A stretch of 61,404 nucleotides of DNA, from assembly GCA_000310025.1 (NCBI GenBank), contig FN649748.1, forward strand, positions 2,306,047 through 2,367,450, read 5' to 3'. Below, piece after piece: positions 47,305 through 58,708 of this stretch. Origin of the DNA: Ectocarpus siliculosus (Eukaryota > Sar > Phaeophyceae > Ectocarpales > Ectocarpaceae). The translations under genes and the position numbers were made by a program. The notes below the pieces were generated by a model. The model was not told where the DNA came from and made no database searches. It worked only from the letters and a program-made list of their open reading frames with translations. How positions within the stretch are numbered: position 1 is the stretch's first letter; the number at the start of each line of letters is the position of its first letter.

Positions 47305-48049
47305 TAGTCTTGCGGACAACCATGTTTTGCAGCAGTGCAGGAGCGGCAATCCTGCGTACCCTGCTTGCTGCGCGGAACCGAAGGAAGCTGCTGCTACAGA
47401 TGTCTACACTGCTGTAACGACATCAGCAGGGTGTGACAGACCCAAATTAGTAGACGTGTCGCTGGTTTTATCGCCCAAAGCAAGAGGTTAGCCTCCACCA
47501 TAACTCAGTACTGCTGTGCTCAAGGTTCTACACTGCTGTGGTCGTTGTGTCTCGGCGTCTCTGTACACTACCAATTACCAATATTACAGCTGTGGTACTC
47601 GGTCTTCCCCACGCACCTTATCCAATGCCAAGAGGACGACCAGTATCAACGAACACACAAGGTAAGAGCCAGCCACAAAGTTGTAGTTGATCCCAGGGGA
47701 AGGTGTCATGAAAGGGAGCGCCATTGCGGTGGCGGGATGCGTCCGCCGGGTGTGCGATAGCACCATTACCCTGCTCCCTGCACCAGCTCCGGTGAAGAAA
47801 ATGCGGCGCAATTAGAAACGTCCGGTTGTCTCAGGGACGAGGCGTACGACAGGAGGGGAGAAAACTGATTGGATGTTGTCTCTTTCGAGTGTTTATCGTT
47901 TGTCATGGTCAGTCCTGCGGGCGGGCGTGTTTGCTGTGCACTGAAGAGAGGGCAGCCGTAAATATTACACTGCCCTTGTACCTCTGGCTGTGCCGATGGA
48001 ACCATCGTTTCGTCTATGCATACAATATCATACCGAAAGACCATAGTCT

Positions 48050-51000
48050 ATGGGACCAACCACGAAAGATATCGGCATGATTCTTGACGGTGCTGCTGGA
48101 GGCATTGACGAGGGGTCTGGGCGGCTCCACTTGGATATGGCGCAAGAGGACCTCGAGGAGGAGCTACGAACCCAACCGCTCCTCGACTCCGTGCGAAGTA
48201 GGTTACTTGTTCCGTTCTTCTTGTTACCCAAGGAGAAAGCGCACGGAACGATGATAAATGCCTGGTAGCCGTCGTTTGCCCCACAACAATGGATGGATCT
48301 CGTTCTGCTAACGGGCAGAATGCTAACGGGCAGAATGGTCGTAAAACAGCAGTGATATTGCTTCGAGTAGTTGTCTTCAGCGCGATCAGAACCCGAAGCT
48401 CAAGCGTGGAGCGAATGGCACCACCAGTTCAACGACAACAGATGATCATATTGTCGGTCGTTCTGTACCATGTGTGCCAACAACACTTTGATACGCTTGC
48501 CTCTCCTTTCGCTTGAAGGCTTGGTCAACAAGGAGAGGCAACTCGCGGGTCTACAGCTGGAAGAAAAAGAACGGGAAGCAGAGCTGTGGAGGGACAGGTT
48601 TAGGCAACTTCAGGCGAGCCCTTACTTCTTTCACGTTTGGGACAAATGGAATGTACAGTAGTTCTCGCGTTCAACAGAACAGTGGTGATTGGGTAACATC
48701 GCCCGATTCTCCAAAAAATATTACCGTCGATGTATCCCCAGCCTGTGGCCTGAGTTTTTACGTTGCCTTCCATGGAATCTTGATTGTGCCAAATTGTGCG
48801 ACTATTTATAAAGCACTTGAGCATAACGTTACCCCGCCAAATTCATGAGGGCGGGTGATGATCATGTCCCTTCTCCATCAGATCGAATCGGGCGGCATTG
48901 ATTCTGCTGCGCGTGAAGCCGGCGAGACTATCGCCACGGAAAGTTGGCATCGCGACGAGGAAGATAGTGACTGGTGAGATGACCAAATCAATCCAAAACA
49001 CATCTAGCGCAAAGCATTCAAAGGTAATAGCGCGTTGATAAAGCACGTTAGACACGGCTGCATGGCGACTTCAATAGTGGCGTGAAAAAGAACGCACTGA
49101 ACGCTTCTTTTTCATCATCGACCATAAATCGACGAAATACCACAAGCAGATCCAAGAGAACGAGTCAATTTTTTCACAACACCAACGGTCTGACAACACG
49201 AACTCCGTTCGTCAACGGTGCTGGCAGGGACAACTTGCAGGCGGCCAGCAAGAAGGCAGGTGACCGCTATCTCGGAAAGCTGAGGAGACAAGAGAGCCTG
49301 GATCTTTCCCGGCGCGGTATTGGAAAAGAAGACCTGGAAGGTAAGGTCCGTAGACAATACAGCAGATATCGAGAGTTATCAAACTCTGGGCTTGCTGCCG
49401 AACATCTGAAGTCGCTGCCGACGTCGTCGTCCGTTGGTCGATTGCCGTGCTGACCAAAAGCTTGAGATCATTTTGCTCCTCACTCACACCTGTGTCGAAC
49501 CTTGCCAAAAAACCTGCTTTGCCTAATTTTCCCTTCCGTGCCGTGAACTGCCATGTTCCCGTGGTTTTCGTCTCGCCTGAAACACAACCGAAGGTATAGT
49601 AGTCAAACTACGATGGCTACGGGGATTTACATCGGTTGACCTCAGGGGCAACAACATTGACGACGCCTGCGTGCAGCCGTTAAAGAGTCTGATGGCGCTC
49701 AGACAGTTGTGCAGCCTCGACCTTAGGGGAAACCAACTCGGCCCCTCCTCAGGCAATGCGTTGCTCGAGTCGCTGTCAAGGTGTAGACGCTTACAGGTAA
49801 GCGCATTGCATGAGGTGGTCTGTATGGTTGTCGTCAGTGTTGGTTGGGGTTGTGTGCGTATCCTGGTCTGTTGCATACATTCCTCAACCGGCGATCCCTT
49901 GGTCACACCACCTTGCCGCCGAGCACTCGTACGGCGCGTCTTTTATCACCCCGGAAAACGCCCATCACACTCCCACGCTCTGCAAAGCTGCAAATTGGAC
50001 CCTCGTGCTTTTCTACCGTTCGACAACAGCAAAATAAAGGGGATGGTCCGACCATTTTCCTTACCTCCGGTGCAATGCCCCGACAGGTTCTCCGGCTGGA
50101 AGCGAATGGACTATTCGCCCGAACGCCTGGGGCTGGAGCCCGCCTCGCGGCCGGGTTGAAAGCTGCCATCAAGGCCGGCGGCTGCAGACATCTGTGGAGC
50201 CTAAGCGTGACCCTCGATGACTTCGACGGGAACTTCTTCATGAACGCGCCGCGAAAGACGAAGGCCAAAACTGCGGGTGGTGGCCCGACAGCAACCGGGA
50301 CAGGGCGCAGCACCAGAAAGGCCGCCGGACCACCCCCTGCCGCGGGCCCGATGCCTGCGGCTCATCCGATGAATGCTCTGGCCCTCGCGCGCGCGTTTCA
50401 CCCCCGGGCGCCGGATGGCGGCGCAGGGGCCTTGTTGAATGAAGACGGGGAAAGTGAGGCAAATTCTCGCGGCGTTCGTGGCAATACCAAAAGGGGCTCC
50501 GCTCGTGTTGGGAGGGGGTCCATAACCTCGCTCGGACTGCCGTACGCGAGGCTGCACCCCCGCACCGTCGAGGAGCTTGCGGCACATGCAATTTCCTCGT
50601 TAACCCACTTGGATCTATCCTTTTGCTACATTGGGCCCGCAGGTGCGGTCGCCCTTGCGCGCGGGTTGGACGGTCATGACGGCGGCAGTAGCAGAGGTAG
50701 CGGCACCCACGGTCGGGGATCGCGCTCCCTCCGCTCCCTACAGCTGCCACACAACGCCGTCGGCGACACGGGAGCACATGCGCTCGGCCAAAGCCTATCG
50801 AGCAACCGCTGCCTCACATTCCTCTCGCTCGCGTCCAATGGCATCGGTCCCGCTGGCGCCCGTGCGCTGGCTGCCGCTGTCGGCTCTCGCGGCAACGACG
50901 GCGGTGGCAGCGTCCTAACGAGGCTAGACATGGGAGACAACCCTCTAGAGGGCGAAGCGGCAAGGCTCCTCGTCGCCGCTGCTACACGTCAAGCCCCCAC

Positions 51001-51268
51001 CGACGGGCACGGCGGCAAGGACGGTGACGGTACTACACGTGGAGCGACGACGTTGCAGGTCTTAGGGCTTGACAGAGCCCTCGGGGCTGCTGTCGCCACG
51101 AGGGAAGCCGCCCGTCGCGCCGCTTCAGCCGCCGCAGCGTGTGAGGCAGCGACGACGACTACTCTGGTGGCCATTGGCAACGAGGTATCTGTGCAACCAG
51201 AGGATGCCATCGGCAATGGCGGACTTGTACAGGTGGGGACGCGTGTCAACACGATGGTATACAACTGA
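48050..51268 (+). CDS. Coiled-coil and RNI-type leucine-rich-repeat protein
   Basis: Five exons, join(48050..48197,48519..48613,49241..49340,49600..49796,50087..51268), keep phase and give 573 residues. The N-terminus is acidic and helical (LDMAQEDLEEELRTQPLL, then ERQLAGLQLEEKEREAELWR), a likely coiled coil. Leucine-rich repeats of the ribonuclease-inhibitor type follow: LRGNNIDDACVQPLKSL, LDLRGNQLGPSSGNALLESL, VLRLEANGLF, LTHLDLSFCYIGPAGAVALA, LQLPHNAVGDTGAHALGQSL, LSLASNGIGPAGARALAAAV and LDMGDNPLEGEAARLL. A Gly/Ala/Pro-rich insert of about 120 residues (50250-50520) splits the array. Such arrays bind proteins; no NTPase or catalytic domain is present, so the partner is unknown. Exon 2 ends at CAG|GCGAGC, a GC donor. 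Exon 4 has three in-phase acceptor choices within ten bases (49593-49602). An in-frame TAG sits directly before the chosen Met, and it also forms an acceptor, so an upstream exon is possible. Confidence 0.75.
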
Positions 51269-51908
51269 TCGTCAGCTGCACGGGTCCAGGAAAAGTGGAA
51301 ACTTGTTTTTGTTCCACCGTCCGCTTTCTGTTTCTTTCGTTAACACGTTCGGCAAGAACCACAATATTGTAATGTCCGGTTCTCACCCCGGCATGGTTCT
51401 TCCGTACGTATGTTTTGCTTGATGTGACTTGTTTAGGTATACCAGGTTCTGCTTGATTCCCGATTCGAAATGCCTGCTGATGAGATTTTCACTATCCGAG
51501 GCGGTGCTAAGGGGCGAGGTGCAACGCTTGACATCGAGTGGAGTTGTGCGACAGACTGGCTCGATCCGTGCTGGTGGCGAGTATCCCAAACAAGAAAGGG
51601 ACAGCCTGAGTTATCGGTGAAAGAAGGAGTTGGCACGGAAGAGGGGTGGGTATCCGGACAGGCAAACCACGATGGCGGCGAGCTGAGAGACGGATACAGG
51701 TGCCAGAGGCTAGGGGCACCAAGTACGCAAGAATCAAGTACACGGCGTTTGAACAGGGTAGGGGAAGCCTGTTGCGTTATCAAACATTTGAACATGCAGA
51801 ACAAAATGGTCTGCCACGAGCCTAGGGCAGTGCATCCCAACCGCGAGGCCGATCCTTACTCATCTTAACTGTAGCGAACATGAAGAGTCAGCTTTGGCCT
51901 GAAGTTAC
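51269..51908. other. Intergenic region
   Basis: This is the 3' flank of the leucine-rich-repeat gene. A frame at 51470-51868 (+) is open but has no domain and is opposed by open frames on the other strand. Nothing is supported. Confidence 0.4.
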
Positions 51909-53730
51909 TCAATTCAGTAGCGGTTTCGAGATGCTTTCATGCAAGTGGTGCATGTGCGTAACGGATATCTCGCTTTCGAGGGAAGCGGAACAAGCATCCG
52001 CGTAACGTATGCCCTTGCCGTTCTGCGGAACAATACTGCTTGCGGCGCCTGTCACAGCCGCGTCCGATTTCGATGCAACGGGTGGAGAAAACACGACATT
52101 CTCAAGGTTTTCGTCCGGCCTCCGACTGGCAGCGGCGGTGGGCGCGTGAGGTGCTGTGATCTCGCCGTTGGCTTGGCGGACGGAATACCGCCATTGCTTT
52201 CGTCGGTACACTACGGCTTGTTGTGGGCCGATTCGGAGAGCGTAGAAGGAGACATCGAGACAGCGGGAGGCTGGCAGGGAGAGGATGTGAGCCACCTGTA
52301 GAATACCGATTGAACAGAACCGTGTCTGGGTATCCACTACCTTGCCCATCTAGCGTGCTGAGTGCGATCGTTTTGGCGAGTCATAAATTCCCCGCCAAAT
52401 ATTCGCCAAGATATAGCTGTGCGAGGTGAAAGGTAGTGACGATCATCTCGCATTGGCAGCGTTTAATAAGCCCCGAACTCAAATTACCGACGGAGGCAGT
52501 TTAAGTAGAAAGTCTGCCAGCGTGTAATATCGCGCATGGACGCGACCGTGTCGTGTGTTAGGAAACGACCAATGACAAAAATCTTCCATGCTACAACAGG
52601 TAACGTGCATGCATACCAAAACACCCGGAGCAAGTGCGTATTTTTACTTCGTCGCACCGTCCCCTTCGCCTCTCCCCGCGTCCCGTCCGATTGTTTGTAC
52701 CAACCCCGTGTGCAGCGCCCACAATCCCCAAGCGTCGCGGAATGCGCTCATGTGGAATTCCTTATGTCCAACAGCAATAAACCACGCCCAGAGGTGGAAC
52801 GGGCAGTGGCACGACCTCCGTCAGAAAAGGACGGGAGCAACGGTTTTTGCGGCAACGGCGGCAGGGCGGATGTGATGCATCGACTTCGACACATTCACGT
52901 CGCACGGGGTGGGCGTATTCACGCTTCCTGGCGGGCGGTCCTCACCGTGTCGCCGCTTCAGCATGTCGACCAGGGTGCATCCTCGGCCAGGGTCCATCAC
53001 GGCCGTGGGGGGGAGTTCCAAAGATCGTCGTGCAAAGGGTACTCGTGGGCGATTGTGCGAACCCGTGGAACGGCCGTTGGTGACGGGAGAGGAGGCAAGG
53101 GAGTGTCCTGTGTAGTCAAGCAAGGTGCGGTGCCAGACCGTTCGGCCCATCGCGCTCGTCATCGTAGCGGCAGCGTAAGACTGGCCGATACGGACGAAGA
53201 GGGAGACCACCACACCAGCAGCAAGGCCGATATCGTCTCGTCAGGCGATGCTTCTCCTTCGACAACGTCTCCCTGGCGTTGGGAACATTTCGAGGTGGAT
53301 ACCGTTGGTTGGCTTCCGGGGGACTTGCTCAGTTTGTGGATACGGCTCGATGATTCTCCACCGCCCTCCCCCCCTCGCCTTGCTACCGACGGTGGGTGGC
53401 ACGGCCGGGGAGCAAAACCTGCAGTATCAAGAGAACCAGGACGAGGAGATAAATCAAGGCGTGCTTGCCCGCCTTCTCATCGTCCGCTTGTGAGAGCATT
53501 CGATTTGACGGTCATCGATGACGCGCGTGAGGAGGAGATCATACGCCGTGCCTGTTACTTCCCTCGTCACAGTCATCGCCTCGCCACCGTGGGCGAGGTG
53601 GCAACTGAATGCTTTCATGACCCGGATTTCCCCCTGGATGCGCCTTGTTCCGGCGTTGCCGCAGTGCGGCTTGATTTTGCAGCGGTTAGTCCGATGAACA
53701 TCGCCGCGGCGGGTGGTTCATGGGCGTAGG
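51909..53730 (-). CDS. Probable multi-exon gene with a membrane segment, structure unresolved
   Basis: Two minus-strand exons join well. One ends at a GTGAGG donor (low end 52946) and reads PPTAVMDPGRGCTLVDMLKR, preceded by hydrophobic GLAAGVVVSLFVRIGQSYAA. The other spans 51909..52171, enters in matching phase 1, and reads ANGEITAPHAPTAAASRRPD onward to the stop after SISKPLLN. Further up, about 53430-53500, a frame reads DEKAGKHALIYLLVLVLLIL, a clear transmembrane helix, between weak splice sites. The phases between these upstream pieces do not all agree, and no family is recognised. On the plus strand a 397-codon frame (52536-53729) is open across the same DNA; I think it is the shadow of a GC-rich minus-strand gene, but the reverse cannot be excluded. 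Confidence 0.35.
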
Positions 53731-54166
53731 GGGCGGTAAAACGAACGGCTAAAATCAGGGCGTGGCGTGTTGGGCCTTGAGCAAAGACTTCAAACCTATT
53801 GTTACGATAGGCTGACGAGGGTAATAAGCACCATTTACAAGTTGGTATTAAAAACAAGATATGGTTCGTGCCACCACTCGAAGCAATACACCGCTCTGAG
53901 TTGCTTCTTCGACCACCAATATTCCCCCAATTCATGTTCTCCACAATGTGCACTCGAGACTTTCCTCGGACCACGCCAAGGCAAGCTCACCTGCAGTCAA
54001 AGATATGGCAAGAAAGATCATCCAGATACGACAGTCTGCCCGCCTGCTTGAGAACTAATTCGGCTTCGAACAGAGAAAAACATTTCTGCCTGATGGCGCC
54101 GACTGCACGGGTACGCTTACGAAGATGACACGCCGTTACGCAACGCTCACAACCAATCACACACGG
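53731..54166. other. Intergenic region
   Basis: This is the downstream flank of the D-glycerate kinase gene and upstream flank of the unresolved locus. No supported gene or repeat. Confidence 0.4.
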
Positions 54167-56740
54167 TCACAAAACAGGATTCCTGTCTCTCCCTACCTCA
54201 ATAACAAGCGTCTGCCTTGCTCGCACAACACCGCTTGTCAACTTCCTACTACCCAAACTCTCCTGAACAACATCGTCCCTACCACCGTCTCCCTGAGTGG
54301 GTTGCCCTAGTCTGTCGCCATCTGTCGATTCATCTACTCCGGCATCCGCAGCCCGACAGCGGCCGTACAAGCCTGGCAAGTAGGCACGATAGGCGGGCAT
54401 GTATCTGGAACAGAAATCTCGCACTTCCTCATCGGACATGCCCGGGCGCCCAGCCTCTCGCATGCGACGCTCGGCCTCGGCCCGCCATTCAAACACCATT
54501 TCAGGCTCGGCCGTCTGCTTGTTGCGAGGATGAGGTCGGGGGCGCAGAGGGAGAGTTAGATTGTTTCGAAACTTGTCGATACGCAAAAACAACCAAAATT
54601 TAAGGAGATTTGCGAGAGTTATGGCGAGGAGGAGATACACCATGCTTCAAAGGAAGTGGTGCGCATGAAACGCACAACAACGTTACTGCATACACTGGGT
54701 CGTGCGGATCGTGACAGCGCTAGTGAAATTTTGAAGTCGAGCTAGAGAATACGTCTGCAGTACTTGTACCTTGAGCACTAGCCAAGCGTCGACCTCGTCG
54801 TGCAAGCTTTGGTAGTCCTCAAGGAACGTGTTGACAGCTCCGAGGCCATCACTTGTGCCTGTTGAAGAGTGCGGGCAGTGCCACGAAAATGGCGTCGGAC
54901 GATTAGGTGCGATTGGCCCAGCAAGGGTCTAACCAATCTTCTTCCGCACGGGCAGGTCTACCAACAACCACCGTGGATCACACACCGTCAAGTGCGTCGT
55001 TTCCCTGCTCTCACTCACCGCCATCTGCTTCCGCTGCCGAAAGCAGCAGGGGGCTGTCGTCCGGCAAGGCTTCGAAGCCGAGCATCCACCCCTCCAACAG
55101 CAAAACGTCCGGTGGCGTCGAAACCACGCTCCACTCCCCCTCGGGCGCGCGATCGCCCTTTCCCCCTCTCGCTGACTTGTCGTATCGGGGAACACGAACG
55201 CAGTCTTGGGCTGCCGGGTCTTCGGCTGAGGAGGGGGGCGATGGGCGGAGATCTCTGCTGTCACCGTCGCTTGTGCCGTCATCCCTCCTTGTTAATGCGC
55301 GGATCGTGCGGAGAGCCAGGGCCAGGTCGTGCGTCCCCGCGTTGCCGCGGACCTGAAGCAAGGGATTGGTCGGGAACCTCGCCGCAAGAGCGTCCTGCGT
55401 TCACCAAAGGTTTTCAGGAGCAAGCAAGAGATTTCGTCGGGGGTGGGTGGGGGGGTTGGCAAGGGGAGAGCACGCGTGACGCTTTGTGACCTGCCATGGT
55501 ATTAGCCTCTGTTTCTGACGAGTCCCGAAGCCGAACACACACGGATGTTCTGTTGTGGTATCACGACCCAGTGTTACGACAGCACTACACATGCATGATG
55601 AGGTAGGCATCAACTGTACTTGATGCGCAGAAAATAGATGAAGCAGCTGCAGCAGCAGCTACTGCAGCACACCTGCTCGGTTCCCGTGAGGTAGAAGTCG
55701 TCGATCGACATAACGACGCAATGGTGGCCGGCGTTCTCAAGCATGCGCTGCATCTCGGAGACGATCGTGGTCTTCCCGCACCCTTGAGGCGCGTTGATGC
55801 CGACGACCACCGGGGGTTCCTTGTTGCTACCACTGTTGCTTCTGGCCCTAGCACGTTTCGAAACGTCGCCCCCCGAGGATCGCGGGTGCGTATTGGCCGT
55901 TGGTACACCAGCAGCAACACCCCGAGTAGATGATGATGACGACGATTTTGATGACGACGATGATGATGGAGATGCCGCAGATCCGCGGCTTTGCCGTAAG
56001 AGGAGCTCGAGCCAGAAGTACACCGGGAGGTACAAGTGGAAAACTCGGCGATGCTGCGCCTCGGTGGACGTCAGAGGATCAATACCGAGGGAAGCTGCCA
56101 GATCGGCCGCGGCGGATCGCCAGTCCTCCTGTGCATGCTCGTCGTCCGCGTCCCCCCGCCGCCGCTGCTGCTGCTGTTGGTGTTGCGCGCTGTCGTTGTG
56201 CTTTGATGTCTTCGTTGCCGACATCGGTACTTCTGTTTTGTCCATGTGCTGCTGCCGCTCTTGATACCGAGGCCCGAGAGATACGTATTCCATTAGAGAC
56301 ACTGGCGCAGGGGGACACTTGGTGTTATCGTACAAATTCCATATGTTGTCTGCAGATGACTCGCTTGCATTCGCTGCTGCTGCTGTTCCCATAGAAGCAG
56401 CACCACCAGCAGTAGGGGAAGCAGAGGAGGAAGAAGAAAAGCGGAAACGCGGAGATGATGGCCGTACTCGACTCCTCTGGAGGTGGCATCGAGGGGAGGT
56501 GTCCCGGGAAACCTTGCGTGCCGACAGCAGTGATGGCACATGATAAGGAGAGCTCTGCAGTAGTACTTGAATCGACTTGCGTCTTCCTCCCAGCATCATC
56601 ATGCTGCTATTGTTCCGCAGTTGACTTGTAGTAGCAGGTGCCGCCGCTGTGGATGGCACGACCAAAGCACTGCAGAACGGCAACCGGTTGTAAGTGGCGA
56701 GCAAGATACCCGCTGCTCCCCGGCGACGTGCCCTCATCAT
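54167..56740 (-). CDS. GLYK: D-glycerate 3-kinase (GLYK)
   Basis: This enzyme phosphorylates D-glycerate with ATP to 3-phosphoglycerate, the closing step of the photorespiratory C2 cycle. Four exons, complement(join(54167..54514,54770..54858,55019..55394,55673..56740)), keep phase and give 626 residues. Landmarks: YLPVYFWLELLL before the kinase core; the P-loop GINAPQGCGKTT (about 314-325); MSIDDFYLTG; NPLLQVRGNAGTHDL; VPRYDKSARGGKGDRA; LLLEGWMLGF; DEVDAWLVLK; FEWRAEAERRMREAGRPGMS; YLPGLYG; and the C-terminal VIEVGRDRNPVL. All match plant and fungal glycerate kinases, which are about 290-450 residues. The excess comes from a long N-terminal leader, Ser- and Gln-rich runs before the P-loop, an insert after AGTHDL, and about 45 extra residues before the C-terminus. 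The leader (hydrophobic, then Ser/Ala/Arg-rich) suggests import into plastid or mitochondrion. Start Met 56740 is the first in the open exon. Confidence 0.93.
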
Positions 56741-57919
56741 ACCGCAGGGGTTTGCGTCTGGTCCGTGGATGCGGGATCTACGAACTTGGCTGTGGTGAAG
56801 TACCGGGATCTACGGAACTCGGAACCGGAGATTCTTGTGGAGAAAAAAAAGCTTGCCGGTAAAATCTGTCTTGATTTTCTCTCCAACAGAAAAAAAACAG
56901 AAATATTAAAAAAATCAAGAGCCGGTGAAATTCCGCCCGCGTGGATCTGATCTCACCAAGGCTGGAGGATCGTGATGATCGTGACGAAATCCGAATCCAA
57001 AACGCTTTGTGTTCAGAACTTGTAGAACCGACTCGTTGGCGGACTTGAGGAGACACGAGATCCTTGCGGGAGAGAGAGGGGGCGGGCGGATAATTTCCAG
57101 CAGCGGTTCAGAGGGAAGGCGTTCCCTCCTTGCTGCTCGCTCGGGGAAGGAGCCTGTGCCTCCCGGGCATCGAATCGTTTCGTCAAAGCCCACGGGCGCC
57201 CCGAAAGCAAAGCTCAACGCATCATAGCCAAAAACAACAGGCGCTGAGGAGAGGGCACGCAAGAGAGAGGAAGGAGGCAAAAAGCGGGGGGGGAGCTTTG
57301 GGGCCAGGCCGGGCTTGAGGGGGTGCGAGGAGCTCTCGAGGTGTGTGGAGTGTTCGCTCTGGGGTGGGGGAGCCCCTTCGGCTTTTTGGTGTTGCCTTTT
57401 TTTGGCGAAGGATGTGTGTGTGTCTCCCAGGCAAGGTTGGTCAGGGTTCGGCACAGTAGTGGGAAGTACCAAAAAAAAAACGAGCCACATCCTCCCGCGC
57501 GGTAATTGCAAATCCACACGTCAATCTTTTCTCATACATTTTTCGCGCGGGTGCTCGGGGTGACGCACATCTTGCGCCCCGAAACGACCAGCCCGAATCC
57601 TGCTGATGATCCCCACCCCTTTCCTCTCTGGCCGTTCCTTGATCTCGCTCTCTGCTGGCGGTGTGGTGTGACAACCTCCCACATGGACGAAAATCATTTT
57701 TCTGATCTTTATGTGAGAGTGTGAACACGCGTGTAGTTGCTCCTGAGCCCACACACACATACACAAAGAAACGTGTACAAGTATGATACAACGAAATGTC
57801 CTTCTTGCACTCTCGGGGCCAGTAACAACCCCCAGATCAACCACCACACCCACCCGAAACCTGCAGCAGGTCGGGTCCGCCGCAGCTGCGAGGCTGTGCG
57901 TGACCCAGTCTGCTGGCAG
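56741..57919. other. Region between divergent GLYK and Gln-rich genes
   Basis: Both promoters should lie here. An AT-rich patch with A runs (56838-56925) follows a short direct repeat (GGGATCTACGAACTTGG and GGGATCTACGGAACTCGG at 56774-56821). Long overlapping frames at 56915-57517 (-) and 57009-57227 (+) have no recognisable domain; part of this may be 5' UTR of the Gln-rich gene, whose frame also stays open upstream to 57737. Confidence 0.4.
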
Positions 57920-58102
57920 ATGGAGCAGCATCGCTACTCTGGCGTCCCGGACCAGAATGCACGCCCTATCCATGGCGCCCCGCAAGCAGATGGGTCCGCG
58001 ACAGGATATGCCCAGCATCAACAGCAGATTTATCGGCCCATGAGAAGCCCAGATTCCCATGCAGGCGTAGCATCATCAGCCCCGACCGCTGCTCCGGCAA
58101 GC

Positions 58103-58153
<51 letters not shown>

Positions 58154-58677
58154 CACGTGGCTGCGGGCTATGCGGCGGCCGGATACGCTGCAGCGGCGCA
58201 GCAGGCGGCGGCGCGGCATCAACAACAGCAGCAGCACCAACAACAACAGCAGCAGTCGGCGGGGCTAATATCTTCGCCGGAGTACCTCGCCTACCGGGCC
58301 GTGAGCAGCAGCTCGAGCGTGCCGGGTGCGACGGCCGTGCCGGCATCCTCTCCGGCAGCAGCTTCGGCGGCCACGCTGGGAGGGGGGCCAGCCGCAGCCG
58401 TGGCCAGCGGCAGCGACTCGCCGCGTGGAACCCTGGGTGTATCTTACGGTGGCGCTCCCGCTAGCATGTCAGTCGGCTTGCCTTCCGCTGTTGCGCAGCG
58501 TCTGGCAGCTCAGCAGCAGCAACAGCAGCAGCACTCATACTCAAACATGGGCTCTGTGGTGGCGGGTACTGGTGTGGGCCGTGGCATGAACGAAGGCTAC
58601 GGTGGTGTGGGCCAGCAGCGACAACAGCACCAACAGCAGCAGCAGCAACAACATCTCCAGCAGCAGCAACAACATCA

Positions 58678-58708
<31 letters not shown>

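Larger units (their letters stand above)
43746..48049. other. Intergenic / unassigned, with microsatellites and one exon-like segment
   Basis: No gene could be assembled. An exon-like frame lies at 44210-44395 (listed separately). The frame at 44825-45250 ends in a hydrophobic stretch (GFVLGWIFRGVSVLAIALW) but has no domain I know. A GTC run (about 46433-46460) makes poly-Arg or poly-Val frames, and a GA run lies at 47279-47304. Short CTGCTGTA-like motifs recur around 47400-47540. Confidence 0.4.

Noticed and set aside
52536-53729. 397-codon plus-strand frame as a single-exon gene
   Set aside because: It was not called as a main gene because the minus strand shows phase-matched exons and a transmembrane helix in the same DNA; it is kept as an alternative in the findings.
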